64,000 nt of DNA. Origin: Actinacidiphila guanduensis (GTDB lineage: Bacteria > Actinomycetota > Actinomycetes > Streptomycetales > Streptomycetaceae). The position numbers and the translations under genes are program-made. Below, piece by piece: positions 38,155-45,271 of this stretch. The notes beneath the pieces are model-generated. The model did not search any database, was not told where the DNA came from, and saw nothing but the letters and a program-made list of their open reading frames with translations. The first letter of the stretch is position 1. Every line of letters starts with the position of its first letter. The stretch is taken from positions 186,001 to 250,000 of the forward strand of contig NZ_FNIE01000008.1 of assembly GCF_900103985.1 (NCBI RefSeq), in the 5' to 3' direction.

Positions 38155-39278
38155 GGGGTCGCCTCGCTTTCGGGCAGCGGGAGTCGGGGGTCGGCGGGCC
38201 CGCGGAGCGTGTTGCCCGGGCCCTCGGCGGCCGCACCGCCCGGGTCCGGCGAGCCCGCCGGGCGGCCGCCATGAGCGGTGGTCCGCGGCGCCGCCCGATC
38301 GGACTGCGCCGGGGACTGGGGCTGCGGCGGGCGGGACCGGGCGAGCGTCGCGGCGAAGGCGGCCACCAGCGTGGAGTGGTAGCAGGCCGTGAACCGCTCC
38401 CCGTCCGGCGCGTCACCCGGCGGCGGGTCGCCCCGCTCGGGCAGGGCGCCGTCGGCGCCGCGGGCCGCGGCCAGCCGGCGCCAGGCCGCGGGGTCGTACG
38501 GGGCGCCGGGCAGCAGGGCGGTGACGGCCAGGAACTCGCCGACCAGGTCCCACAGTCGCTCCTCGGTCCATGTCTCGGTCCACGCGGGCAGCCACAGCCG
38601 CAGGTAGTCGGCGAGCGGGGCGGGCAGCCGGCCGGGGGAGCGGCCCCAGTCGGCGGTGTGGAAGACGTCGTGGGTGAGGCCGTAGGCGGCCTTGAGGTCC
38701 AGCGCCCAGGGCTCGGGGCGCAGGCCCAGGCCGGTGAGCGCCAGCACCCGGTCGAAGCCGGTGTGCTCCGGCAGCCCGATCCGCCGCTCGGCGTTGAGCA
38801 CGCCCAGCGTGCGGGTGTGGTCCTCGCGGGCCACCCGCCAGCGCACCAGCGAGGTGGTCGCCGCGATCAGCTCCTCGGCGGCCGGGTTGCGCAGCCCCGC
38901 CCGCGCGAACACCCCGTACAGCTCCACCGGATAGGTGGCCACCGGCTCACCGCGGACCAGTTCGGCGAACAGCTCGCCGCCCCGCGTCTCCTTCCAGGCG
39001 AAGGCGAACAGCTCGGCGGCCGCGGCCCGCACCTGCGGCAGCGGGTGCAGGGTCTGCATCACGTGCGCCAGCTCGGCCAGCTCGCCCAGCGGTTTGAGCG
39101 TGGTGTTCGGGTCGGCGTCGGTGGCCGCGTCCGGGGGCAGCCGGAAGCAGGGGCGGATCGCCTCCAGCCAGCGCAGCGCCCCGGCGACGATGTCGTCCAG
39201 CAGTTCGGCGTCCGGGTGCGCGGCCCCGGGCGGCGGGCTCGGGGGAGCCGCGCCCTGCGCGGCGGGGCCGGCCGTCAC
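38151..39278 (-). CDS. Uncharacterised conserved protein, paralogue B (DUF6895-like)
   Basis: 375 aa, clearly homologous to the adjacent paralogue A over about 280 residues: LKPLGELAELAHVM, RGGELFAELVRGEP, RTLGVLNAERRIGLPEH, RPEPWALDLKAAYGLTHDVF, HTADWGRSPGRLP, ADYLRLWLPAWTE and YHSTLVAAFAATLARSR. It differs by an extra Pro/Gly-rich C-terminal tail of about 60 residues and a short Ala/Pro-rich N-terminus. The GTG at 39278 overlaps the stop of the 232-aa gene (GTGA). Tandem arrangement suggests duplication followed by specialisation, possibly a heterodimer. Function unknown. Confidence 0.72.
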   Translation of the reverse strand: MTAGPAAQGAAPPSPPPGAAHPDAELLDDIVAGALRWLEAIRPCFRLPPDAATDADPNTTLKPLGELAELAHVMQTLHPLPQVRAAAAELFAFAWKETRGGELFAELVRGEPVATYPVELYGVFARAGLRNPAAEELIAATTSLVRWRVAREDHTRTLGVLNAERRIGLPEHTGFDRVLALTGLGLRPEPWALDLKAAYGLTHDVFHTADWGRSPGRLPAPLADYLRLWLPAWTETWTEERLWDLVGEFLAVTALLPGAPYDPAAWRRLAAARGADGALPERGDPPPGDAPDGERFTACYHSTLVAAFAATLARSRPPQPQSPAQSDRAAPRTTAHGGRPAGSPDPGGAAAEGPGNTLRGPADPRLPLPESEATP

Positions 39279-39973
39279 CGGGGGCCGCGGAGGTGGAAGC
39301 GGCGGGCGGCCGCGGCATGCAGTGCCACCCGGGGGTCGCCCCCGCTCATCCGGCGCACGTACACCAGGCCCGCGTCCAGCCCGAGGCTCTGGGGCACATC
39401 GGGCACCCGGGCCAGCCAGCGGCCCGCGCCCGCGGCCTGCAGCCAGTCGCGGCGGCGGACGGCCCGGACGAAGCCCCTGGCCAGGTCCTCGGTGCGGGCG
39501 GCCAGGCCCGCGGCCAGCGCGGGCGCGAGGCCCGGCAGCGCCAAGGCGGCCAGCTGCGAGGCGCGGTGGGTCAGCCGCGGCCAGGGGTCGGTCTGCAGCC
39601 AGGCCGCGCCGGCCTGCGGCGTGTCCGGCCAGTCCCCGCCGGCGGGCAGGAAGGCGCGGGACGCCTCGACCAGACCGCGGTAGGACCACACCGACACCTC
39701 GGAGGCGTCGGCGCCCGGCGGATAGGCGGCGAGCGCCTTGCGGACGACCTGCTCGTCGGGGCCGCCGCCCGGTGGGGCGCCCAGCGCGTAGGGCGCCAGC
39801 ACATCGGCCCCCAGCACCCGTACGGCGGCCAGGGCCACCGCGTCGTCCTGCGCCAGAAGTGCCGACAGCGCGTAGGAGCCGCCCTCGCCGTCGAGGGCGA
39901 GGGCGACTCCGTTCGCGACGTCGGCCACCACAGTGCTCAGGGAGGAGTTCTCCTGCGCCTGCTCGGCCAACAC
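39275..39973 (-). CDS. Unknown 232-aa protein of the peptide operon
   Basis: I do not recognise this family. The protein is Ala/Leu-rich and probably all-helical, with no signal peptide, transmembrane helix or obvious catalytic motif. Distinct segments are MLAEQAQENSSLSTVVADVA, VSVWSYRGLVEASRAFLP, WPRLTHRASQLAALALPGLA and GLDAGLVYVRRMSGGDPRVA. It starts at GTG 39973 after AAGGGGAAC, 15 bp from the stop of the 62-aa peptide gene, and its stop overlaps paralogue B. Being the first gene after the peptide, it could be a peptide-binding or carrier protein, but that is a guess. Confidence 0.6.
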   Translation of the reverse strand: MLAEQAQENSSLSTVVADVANGVALALDGEGGSYALSALLAQDDAVALAAVRVLGADVLAPYALGAPPGGGPDEQVVRKALAAYPPGADASEVSVWSYRGLVEASRAFLPAGGDWPDTPQAGAAWLQTDPWPRLTHRASQLAALALPGLAPALAAGLAARTEDLARGFVRAVRRRDWLQAAGAGRWLARVPDVPQSLGLDAGLVYVRRMSGGDPRVALHAAAARRFHLRGPR

Positions 39974-39988
39974 GTTCCCCTTAGGACG

Positions 39989-40177
39989 TCAGCGGGCGTC
40001 CGTCTTCGGGGCGCGGGGGGTCGGGGGCGAGATCAGCAGAAGCGCCGCGAGGAGCAGGCCGCCGCCGCACTCGCGGGTGTCGCGGTAGATGCCTTCGGGT
40101 TCGGCCGAGTCCAGCAGGCCTTCGACCTCGGCGGCAAGGGCTGCCGTCTCGACCGGGGCTGTCAGCTCCGAAGCCAT
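39989..40177 (-). CDS. 62-aa peptide with polar leader and hydrophobic Gly/Leu core (RiPP precursor candidate)
   Basis: The peptide begins MASELTAPVETAALAAEVEG, an acidic helical segment, continues LLDSAEPEGIYRDTREC, then has GGGLLLAALLLISPP and a basic tail PRAPKTDAR. The acidic amphipathic N-terminal half plus a short, hydrophobic, Gly-rich C-terminal part is the layout of a ribosomal peptide precursor, although a small membrane-anchored protein is an alternative. There is a single Cys, no lipobox and no Sec signal. GGAG lies 8 nt before the ATG at 40177. It leads an operon of four downstream genes, the last three translationally coupled. I know no named family for it. Confidence 0.6.
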   Translation of the reverse strand: MASELTAPVETAALAAEVEGLLDSAEPEGIYRDTRECGGGLLLAALLLISPPTPRAPKTDAR

Positions 40178-40223
40178 GGGACCATCTCCATTCTCTGGGG
40201 TGGATGGATTTTCAGCATGGCAT

Positions 40224-40239
40224 CGGGTGCAATCACCCG
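40224..40239. promoter_or_regulatory. Inverted repeat upstream of the peptide operon
   Basis: CGGGTG-CAAT-CACCCG (6-bp perfect arms, 4-nt spacer) lies 47-62 bp before the peptide start codon, a plausible operator position. Confidence 0.4.
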
Positions 40240-40401
40240 CAATCCGGACATACCGCCGTCGTGGGGTGTTCCTCCGACAGTACGACCGGGCGGCGGACAC
40301 GACACCGCCACCCGGCTGCAGGATTGCGGGGACGCCGCGGTGCCGACGGGGCTCCGCGGCGGGACGCCGGGCCGGCGCGAAGCCCCGCGGCCGGAGGCGG
40401 C

Positions 40402-41241
40402 TCAGAACTCCTCGTGCGTCTGCGGGTCCCCGCCGATCCGGCCCCGGCCCAGGCCGCCCAGGGCGGCCATCTCCTGCTCGGTCAGCTCGAAGCCGAAGAT
40501 GTCGAGGTTCGCCCGCTGCCGTCCCGGGTCGCCCGACTTGGGCACCGGCACCGCGCCGAGCTGGACGTGCCAGCGCAGCACGGCCTGCGCCGGGGTGACG
40601 CCGTGCGCCTCGGCCACCGCCGCCACCTCCTTGCTGCCGAGCAGGTCGCTGCCGCGCCCGAGCGGACTCCAACTCTCCACCGCCACGCCCTTGGCGGCCA
40701 TCTGCGCCCGCAACTCCTCCTGCGGGAACAGCGGATGGAGCTCGACCTGGTTCACCGACGGCAGCACACCGGTCTCCCGCTCCAGCCGGTCGATGTGCTC
40801 CGCGGTGAAGTTGGAGACGCCGATCGAGCGCACCAGCCCGTCCTCGCGCAGCTTCACCATCGCCTTCCAGGAGTCGGCGTAGGCGTCCACCCGGGGCAGC
40901 GGCCAGTGGATCAGGTAGAGGTCGACGTACTCCAGGCCGAGCCGCTTGCGGGACTCCTCGAAGGAACGCAGCGTCTGCTCGTAGCCGTGGTCGCGGCCGG
41001 GCAGCTTGGTGGTGACGACGATCTCCTCGCGCGGGACGCCGCTGTTCAGCACGCCGCGGCCGGTGCCCGTCTCGTTGCGGTAGTTCACCGCCGAGTCGAC
41101 CAGCCGGTAGCCGAGCCCGATCGCCTCGGCCACCGCCCGCTCGGCCTCGGCGTCGTCCATCGGGTAGGTGCCCAGGCCGACGGCGGGCAGCCGGGTGCCG
41201 TCGTTGAGCGGGAGGAGGGGTGCGGTGGCGGGGGAGGGCAT
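40402..41241 (-). CDS. Aldo/keto reductase (AKR5-like)
   Basis: 279 aa NADPH-dependent carbonyl reductase. The catalytic tetrad is visible: Asp and Tyr in VDSAVNYRNE, Lys in VVTTKLPGRD, and His in LYLIHWPLP. The cofactor loops are WSPLGRGSDLLGS and VPKSGDPGRQRANLDIFGFE. It resembles 2,5-diketo-D-gluconate reductase-type enzymes. The ATG at 41241 has GGAG about 10 nt upstream; a longer start at 41286 adds an unconvincing leader. It lies 224 bp upstream of the peptide operon on the same strand, too far for clear co-transcription. The substrate is unknown. Confidence 0.9.
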   Translation of the reverse strand: MPSPATAPLLPLNDGTRLPAVGLGTYPMDDAEAERAVAEAIGLGYRLVDSAVNYRNETGTGRGVLNSGVPREEIVVTTKLPGRDHGYEQTLRSFEESRKRLGLEYVDLYLIHWPLPRVDAYADSWKAMVKLREDGLVRSIGVSNFTAEHIDRLERETGVLPSVNQVELHPLFPQEELRAQMAAKGVAVESWSPLGRGSDLLGSKEVAAVAEAHGVTPAQAVLRWHVQLGAVPVPKSGDPGRQRANLDIFGFELTEQEMAALGGLGRGRIGGDPQTHEEF

Positions 41242-41414
41242 GCGGGGGTGCTCCGTTCCTGCGGTGGTCCGGTCCTGACCACCCATTATCGGCGCGGGCC
41301 CGCACCGGCCCGGGAAGGGCCGCGCCTATGCGGGGAGCGTCGGCGTCGCGCTTGCCGGTGGCCGGGCCTGCCGCAATGCCGTCCACCCGGCGCGGAACGG
41401 GAGGTGACGGGCCG

Positions 41415-41456
41415 TTGACGGGGCGAGGGGCCGGGCCGACTATGGGAGCGCTCCCA
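41415..41456 (+). promoter_or_regulatory. Promoter with perfect CebR box, expansin-like gene
   Basis: TTGACG (41415-41420), 17 nt, GACTAT (41438-41443), with the palindrome TGGGAGCGCTCCCA at 41443-41456 overlapping the last -10 base. A repressor here would block initiation. The operator sequence is that known for the cellulose/cellobiose repressor CebR in Streptomyces. Confidence 0.8.
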
Positions 41457-41500
41457 TGCGTGGGCCGCACGGGAGTCCCCCCACATCCTGGAGCAGCCCC

Positions 41501-42829
41501 ATGAGATTCAGCCCACCCCCGAAACGCCGCAGGAGCCCGGCCGCCTGGCTCGCCGCGCTGTCCGGTGCCGCCCTGCTCGTCGCCGCCGCGGTGCTGCCCG
41601 CGCCCGCCGCGACCCCGCGGGCCGACGTGGTCGGCAACGCCACCCACTTCGACGGCCTCGGCCAGCCCTACGGCGGCTGCGGCCTGCCGCAGGCCCAGCT
41701 CGACACACAGGACTTCGTGGCGCTCAACGTCTTCGACACCCCCGGCGACTACAGCGCCCACCCCCGCCCGGTGCCGCCCGCGCAGAGCGGGATCATCGGC
41801 GCCTGGGACAACGGGCTCAACTGCGGCCGCTACATGCGGGTGACCATCGGCGACTACTGCACGGGCACCAACGACGGGGCGCCCGGCCAGCCCTTCTGCC
41901 GCGGTGGCGGCTGGACCGCCGACCAGTACGACGGCGCCACGCTCACCATGGTGGTGGCCGACAGCTGCGCCGACGCCAACGCCTGGTGCCGCGACGACCC
42001 GAACCACCTGGACCTGGTCACCTCCTCGCTCGCGCGCTTCACCAAGGACGGTGCCCCGGTCACGGGCCTGGCCGACCACTGGAACAACCGCCAGGTGTCC
42101 TGGAGTTACGTGCCCGCGCCCGGCTACAGCGGCGACATCCGGATCGGCTTCCTGCAGGGCGCCCAGCGCTACTGGGCCGCCGTCGCCGTCTCGCACCTGC
42201 CCGACGGCATCCACGGGGTGCAGTACCTGTCCGGCGGCACCTGGCACGACGCCCAGATGAACAGCGACATGGGCGAGTCGTACATCCTGCAGCCCACGAC
42301 CGACGGCGGCACCGACTTCAGCATCCGCGTCAAGGACGCCGCCGACGCCTACGTGTTCGGCGGCCGCATCTACGACTTCTCACTGCCCGCGACCTGTTCG
42401 AGCACCTGCTCGGCCCCGTACACGGCCGTGGAGTACACCACCGAGGGCGGCAGCACGACCCCGCCGACCACTCCGCCGACCACTCCGCCGACAACGCCCC
42501 CCACGACCCCGCCCACGAGTCCCGCCTCGGGCGGCTGCACCGCGACCGCCACGGTCACCAACTCCTGGCCGGGCGGCCTGCAGGCACAGGTCACGGTCGC
42601 CAACACCGGCAGCGCGAGCACGAGTTCGTGGTCCGTCGGCCTGGACCTGCCGGCCGGCACTGCCGTGGGCTCCGCCTGGAACGCCGAGGCGACCACCTCC
42701 GGCACGACCGCCACCTTCCGCAACGCCTCCTGGAACGGCACCCTCGCCCCTGCCGCCACCACCACCTTCGGCCTGACCCTCACCGGCTCCGCCACGAGCC
42801 TGGGCACGCCGACCTGCAGGGCGAGTTGA
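41501..42829 (+). CDS. Secreted expansin-like protein with CBM2
   Basis: 442 aa. A Sec signal (AWLAALSGAALLVAAAVLPA) is followed by a double-psi beta-barrel domain (GNATHFDGLGQPYGGCGLP, YMRVTIGDYCTGTNDG, with a ...HLDLV Asp) and a second beta-sandwich, the two-domain plan of expansins/EXLX that loosen cellulose without hydrolysis. A TTPP-repeat linker leads to a family 2 cellulose-binding module (CTATATVTNSWPGGLQAQVT, then SWSVGLDLPAGTAVGSAWNA). GGAG lies 8 nt before the ATG at 41501; the upstream ATG at 41456 is inside the CebR box. It should be induced by cellobiose. No glycosidase motif is visible. Confidence 0.85.
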   Translation: MRFSPPPKRRRSPAAWLAALSGAALLVAAAVLPAPAATPRADVVGNATHFDGLGQPYGGCGLPQAQLDTQDFVALNVFDTPGDYSAHPRPVPPAQSGIIGAWDNGLNCGRYMRVTIGDYCTGTNDGAPGQPFCRGGGWTADQYDGATLTMVVADSCADANAWCRDDPNHLDLVTSSLARFTKDGAPVTGLADHWNNRQVSWSYVPAPGYSGDIRIGFLQGAQRYWAAVAVSHLPDGIHGVQYLSGGTWHDAQMNSDMGESYILQPTTDGGTDFSIRVKDAADAYVFGGRIYDFSLPATCSSTCSAPYTAVEYTTEGGSTTPPTTPPTTPPTTPPTTPPTSPASGGCTATATVTNSWPGGLQAQVTVANTGSASTSSWSVGLDLPAGTAVGSAWNAEATTSGTTATFRNASWNGTLAPAATTTFGLTLTGSATSLGTPTCRAS

Positions 42830-42869
42830 CGGAGCGTCATACCGCAATGGGAGCCGGCCGGGCTCCCGC

Positions 42870-42915
42870 GGCCGGTGGCCGTACCGCTCGCGTTGCCGCG
42901 GTACGGCCACCGGCC
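42870..42915. terminator. 17-bp perfect terminator hairpin
   Basis: Arms 42870-42886 and 42899-42915 pair perfectly around a 12-nt loop, between the convergent expansin-like and CBM2-protein genes. Confidence 0.7.
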
Positions 42916-42949
42916 CTGTGGGGGCGGCGGGCCGGGTCCGGCGGGGCGG

Positions 42950-44119
42950 TCAGCAGCCGATCGGCGAGGAGCCGGCCGCCACATCGTCGAACCACAGCGT
43001 GTCATCGCCCGTGCTGTAGTTCTCCCAGCCCAGCCGGAGCGAGGTCGGGCGGGGCGGCAGGGTGGAGGACAGCCACTGCTGGTCGATGTCCGGGGTGGGC
43101 ACGGCGTCCGCGTGCAGCCCCGGGACCTGCTGGTCGTCCAGCCAGGTGTCCAGGCCCGGCGCCGTGGTGTCGATCGCGAACCGCAGGCAGTGCCAGCCGC
43201 CCGTGGGCAGCGGCCTGCTCTGCGCCACCCCGGCCGGGCTCTGGGCCGGCAGGGTCGCGTCGTCGCTCTCGCGGTTCCACTGCAGCGCGCCGTTCTGCCC
43301 GCCGATCCGCAGCGCCCGGCCGCCCTGGGAGGCGTCCGGCATCGAGACGAAGGCCACGTGGCCCGAGGGCAGGGCCGTGGTGTGCCGGACCCACAGCCGG
43401 ATGTAGAGGGTCGGCCCCACCCCGGACAGGTCGGTGCCGCTCGCCAGGAAGGCGTGGTTGCAGTAGCCGGCGTGGCCGTCCACCCGGATGGAGTGCGTGC
43501 CGCTGTGGGCGACCGAGGTGTCCACGGACACGGTGCCGGTGCCCGAGCAGTCCGGTGCGGCCACGCCCCAGCCTCCCGAGGGCGTCGTGCCGCTCTGGTC
43601 CTCGAAGTCCGAGCAGATCACGGCCCCGGCGCAACTCGCGGGCGGGGAGGTGGGGGGAGTTGTCGGGGGAGTGGTGGGCGGTGTTGTGGGGGGACTGGTG
43701 GTGCCGGTGCAGGCCGTGCCGTTCAGGGTGAAGGCGGTGGGCGAGGGGTCGGCCGCCCGCCAGGTGCCCTGCACCCCGAAGTCGGCCGAACCGCCGGTCG
43801 GCAGCGCGGAGTTGTAGCTCTCACCGGTCGCGGTGACCTCCGTACCGCTCTGTCGGACCTCGGCGTTCCAGGCCGAGACGACCTTCTGGTCGCCACCGTA
43901 ACTCCACTGCACGGTCCAGCCGTCGAGGGCGTCGCCGAGGTTGGTCACGTGCACCGACGCGGTGAAGCCGCCGGACCATTGGTCGGCCGTGTACTCGACC
44001 CGGCAGCCCGCGGTCGCGCCGCTGGCCGGCAGCACGCCGAGCGCGGGCACGAGCAGGGCGGCCGCGGCCAGGACCCACAGCCATGGGCGGTGCGCGAACC
44101 GCCTGAACAAGGTGCGCAC
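42950..44119 (-). CDS. Secreted CBM2 protein with C-terminal jelly-roll (lyase/lectin-like) domain
   Basis: 389 aa. A Sec signal (PWLWVLAAAALLVPALGVLP) precedes a CBM2 (RVEYTADQWSGGFTASVHVT, then WTVQWSYGGDQKVVSAWNAE), a TTPP linker, and a C-terminal domain of about 220 aa (AVICSDFEDQSGTTPSGGWG, SVAHSGTHSIRVDGHAGYCN, WLDDQQVPGLHAD, DDTLWFDDVA) of the concanavalin-like, carbohydrate-binding type. I see no catalytic signature, so it may be a cellulose- or xylan-binding accessory protein. The GTG at 44119 follows GGAGGAG. It is convergent with the expansin-like gene and shares its CebR control. Confidence 0.82.
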   Translation of the reverse strand: MRTLFRRFAHRPWLWVLAAAALLVPALGVLPASGATAGCRVEYTADQWSGGFTASVHVTNLGDALDGWTVQWSYGGDQKVVSAWNAEVRQSGTEVTATGESYNSALPTGGSADFGVQGTWRAADPSPTAFTLNGTACTGTTSPPTTPPTTPPTTPPTSPPASCAGAVICSDFEDQSGTTPSGGWGVAAPDCSGTGTVSVDTSVAHSGTHSIRVDGHAGYCNHAFLASGTDLSGVGPTLYIRLWVRHTTALPSGHVAFVSMPDASQGGRALRIGGQNGALQWNRESDDATLPAQSPAGVAQSRPLPTGGWHCLRFAIDTTAPGLDTWLDDQQVPGLHADAVPTPDIDQQWLSSTLPPRPTSLRLGWENYSTGDDTLWFDDVAAGSSPIGC

Positions 44120-44148
44120 GAGTGCTCCTCCGTTCGTGGGGGGAAGTG

Positions 44149-44191
44149 TGGGAGCGCTCCCACATATAGGAGCGGCCCCGCGCACTGTCAA
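44149..44191 (-). promoter_or_regulatory. Promoter with perfect CebR box, CBM2-protein gene
   Basis: Read on the minus strand: TTGACA (44186-44191), exactly 17 nt, TATATG (44163-44168), then the palindrome TGGGAGCGCTCCCA at 44149-44162 directly after the -10. It lies 30 bp upstream of the start codon. An almost ideal promoter gated by CebR. Confidence 0.85.
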
Positions 44192-44264
44192 CGCCCCCCG
44201 CCCGGGCCCCCGTTCGGCCCCCTGATCGTGAGGGCCCAGCCCCAAGTGGGGCCCCTCATGAAAA

Positions 44265-44309
44265 CGGCCGGGCGCCCGCCCCTGTCATCAGGAGCCGGGC
44301 GCCCGGCCG
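44265..44309. terminator. 14-bp perfect terminator hairpin
   Basis: Arms 44265-44278 and 44296-44309 pair perfectly over a 17-nt loop, about 39 bp past the last gene of the leftward sugar-transporter operon. Confidence 0.65.
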
Positions 44310-44347
44310 CACCGGACCCACGGGAGCGCCGAACTGCCGCCCGCCGC

Positions 44348-45271
44348 TCAGCCCTTGCTGGAGCCGAGGGCGAGGCCGGCGATGAACTGGCGCTGCAGCA
44401 CCAGGTACACCACCAGGGTCGGGATCGCCGCGATCATCGCCGCGGCCGCGATCATGTTCTGGTTGCTGACGAACTGGCCCTGCAGGTTCGCCAGCGCGGA
44501 GGTCACCGGCCGCTTGTCACCCGACGACATCAGGGTGATGGCCCAGAAGAAGTCGTTGTAGATCCAGGTGGTCAGCAGCGTGGCCAGCGCGGCGAGCGCC
44601 GGCCGGCACAGCGGCACTGTCAGCCGCCAGAACCGGGTCCACAGGCTCGCGCCGTCCACCAGCGCGGCCTCGTACATCTCGCCCGGGATGGAGCGCATGT
44701 AGTTGCTCAGGACGAAGACGCAGAAGCCCAGCTGGAAGGCGACGTTGATGACGACCAGGCCGAAGATCGAGTTGTACATCAGCCCGCTGCCGGCCAGGAA
44801 GTGCGGCAGGTGGATCTTGAGGTAGATCCGGTACAGCGGGGTGATGATCACCTGCTGGGGCAGCAGGTTGCCCGCGGTGAAGACGATCAGCAGCGCCACG
44901 TTGAACTTGACGTTCACCCGGGTGAGCACGAACGCCACGCCCGAGGCCAGCGCCAGCACGATCACCACCGCCGGGATGGTGATGAGCGCGGAGTTCCAGA
45001 AGAAGTGGAGCATGTCGGACTGCGTCCACGCCTGCCGGAAGTTGTCGAACGTCAGGTGGTGCGGCATCGAGACGTACCCGTACTTGCGGGTGTCCGAGTA
45101 GGGCCGCACGGCCACGTACAGCGCGAAGAGGATCGGCAGGACCCACAGCACCGAGGCGACGATCAGGAAGACCTGGGAGGCGATCTGGCCGATGGCCCTG
45201 GGCTTGGCGCCGGGGCCGCCGGTACGCGGCGACCCGACGGAGGCCGGGGCGGCCAGGGTCTGGGAGCTCAA
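44348..45271 (-). CDS. Carbohydrate ABC transporter permease (CUT1, MalG-like)
   Basis: 307 aa with six predicted membrane helices. The first is SQVFLIVASVLWVLPILFAL; the cytoplasmic EAA loop is YEAALVDGASLWTRFWRLTV, which docks the ATPase. MalG-like features include the typical RPYSDTRKYGYVSMPHHLTF leader between TM1 and TM2. The start is taken as TTG at 45271, 7 nt after GGGAGG, its TTGA overlapping the stop of the partner permease. It is the third gene of a coupled operon with a binding protein and a second permease. No ATPase gene is present; such CUT1 systems in Streptomyces usually share MsiK encoded elsewhere. Confidence 0.9.
   Translation of the reverse strand: MSSQTLAAPASVGSPRTGGPGAKPRAIGQIASQVFLIVASVLWVLPILFALYVAVRPYSDTRKYGYVSMPHHLTFDNFRQAWTQSDMLHFFWNSALITIPAVVIVLALASGVAFVLTRVNVKFNVALLIVFTAGNLLPQQVIITPLYRIYLKIHLPHFLAGSGLMYNSIFGLVVINVAFQLGFCVFVLSNYMRSIPGEMYEAALVDGASLWTRFWRLTVPLCRPALAALATLLTTWIYNDFFWAITLMSSGDKRPVTSALANLQGQFVSNQNMIAAAAMIAAIPTLVVYLVLQRQFIAGLALGSSKG

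Noticed and set aside
41456..41500. Upstream ATG for the expansin-like gene
   Set aside because: It lies at the edge of the CebR operator, lacks a ribosome site and would disturb the signal peptide.
42440..42520. TTPP-encoding direct repeats (also 43630-43700 on the other strand) as a CRISPR or satellite
   Set aside because: They encode Pro/Thr linkers between domains of two secreted proteins.
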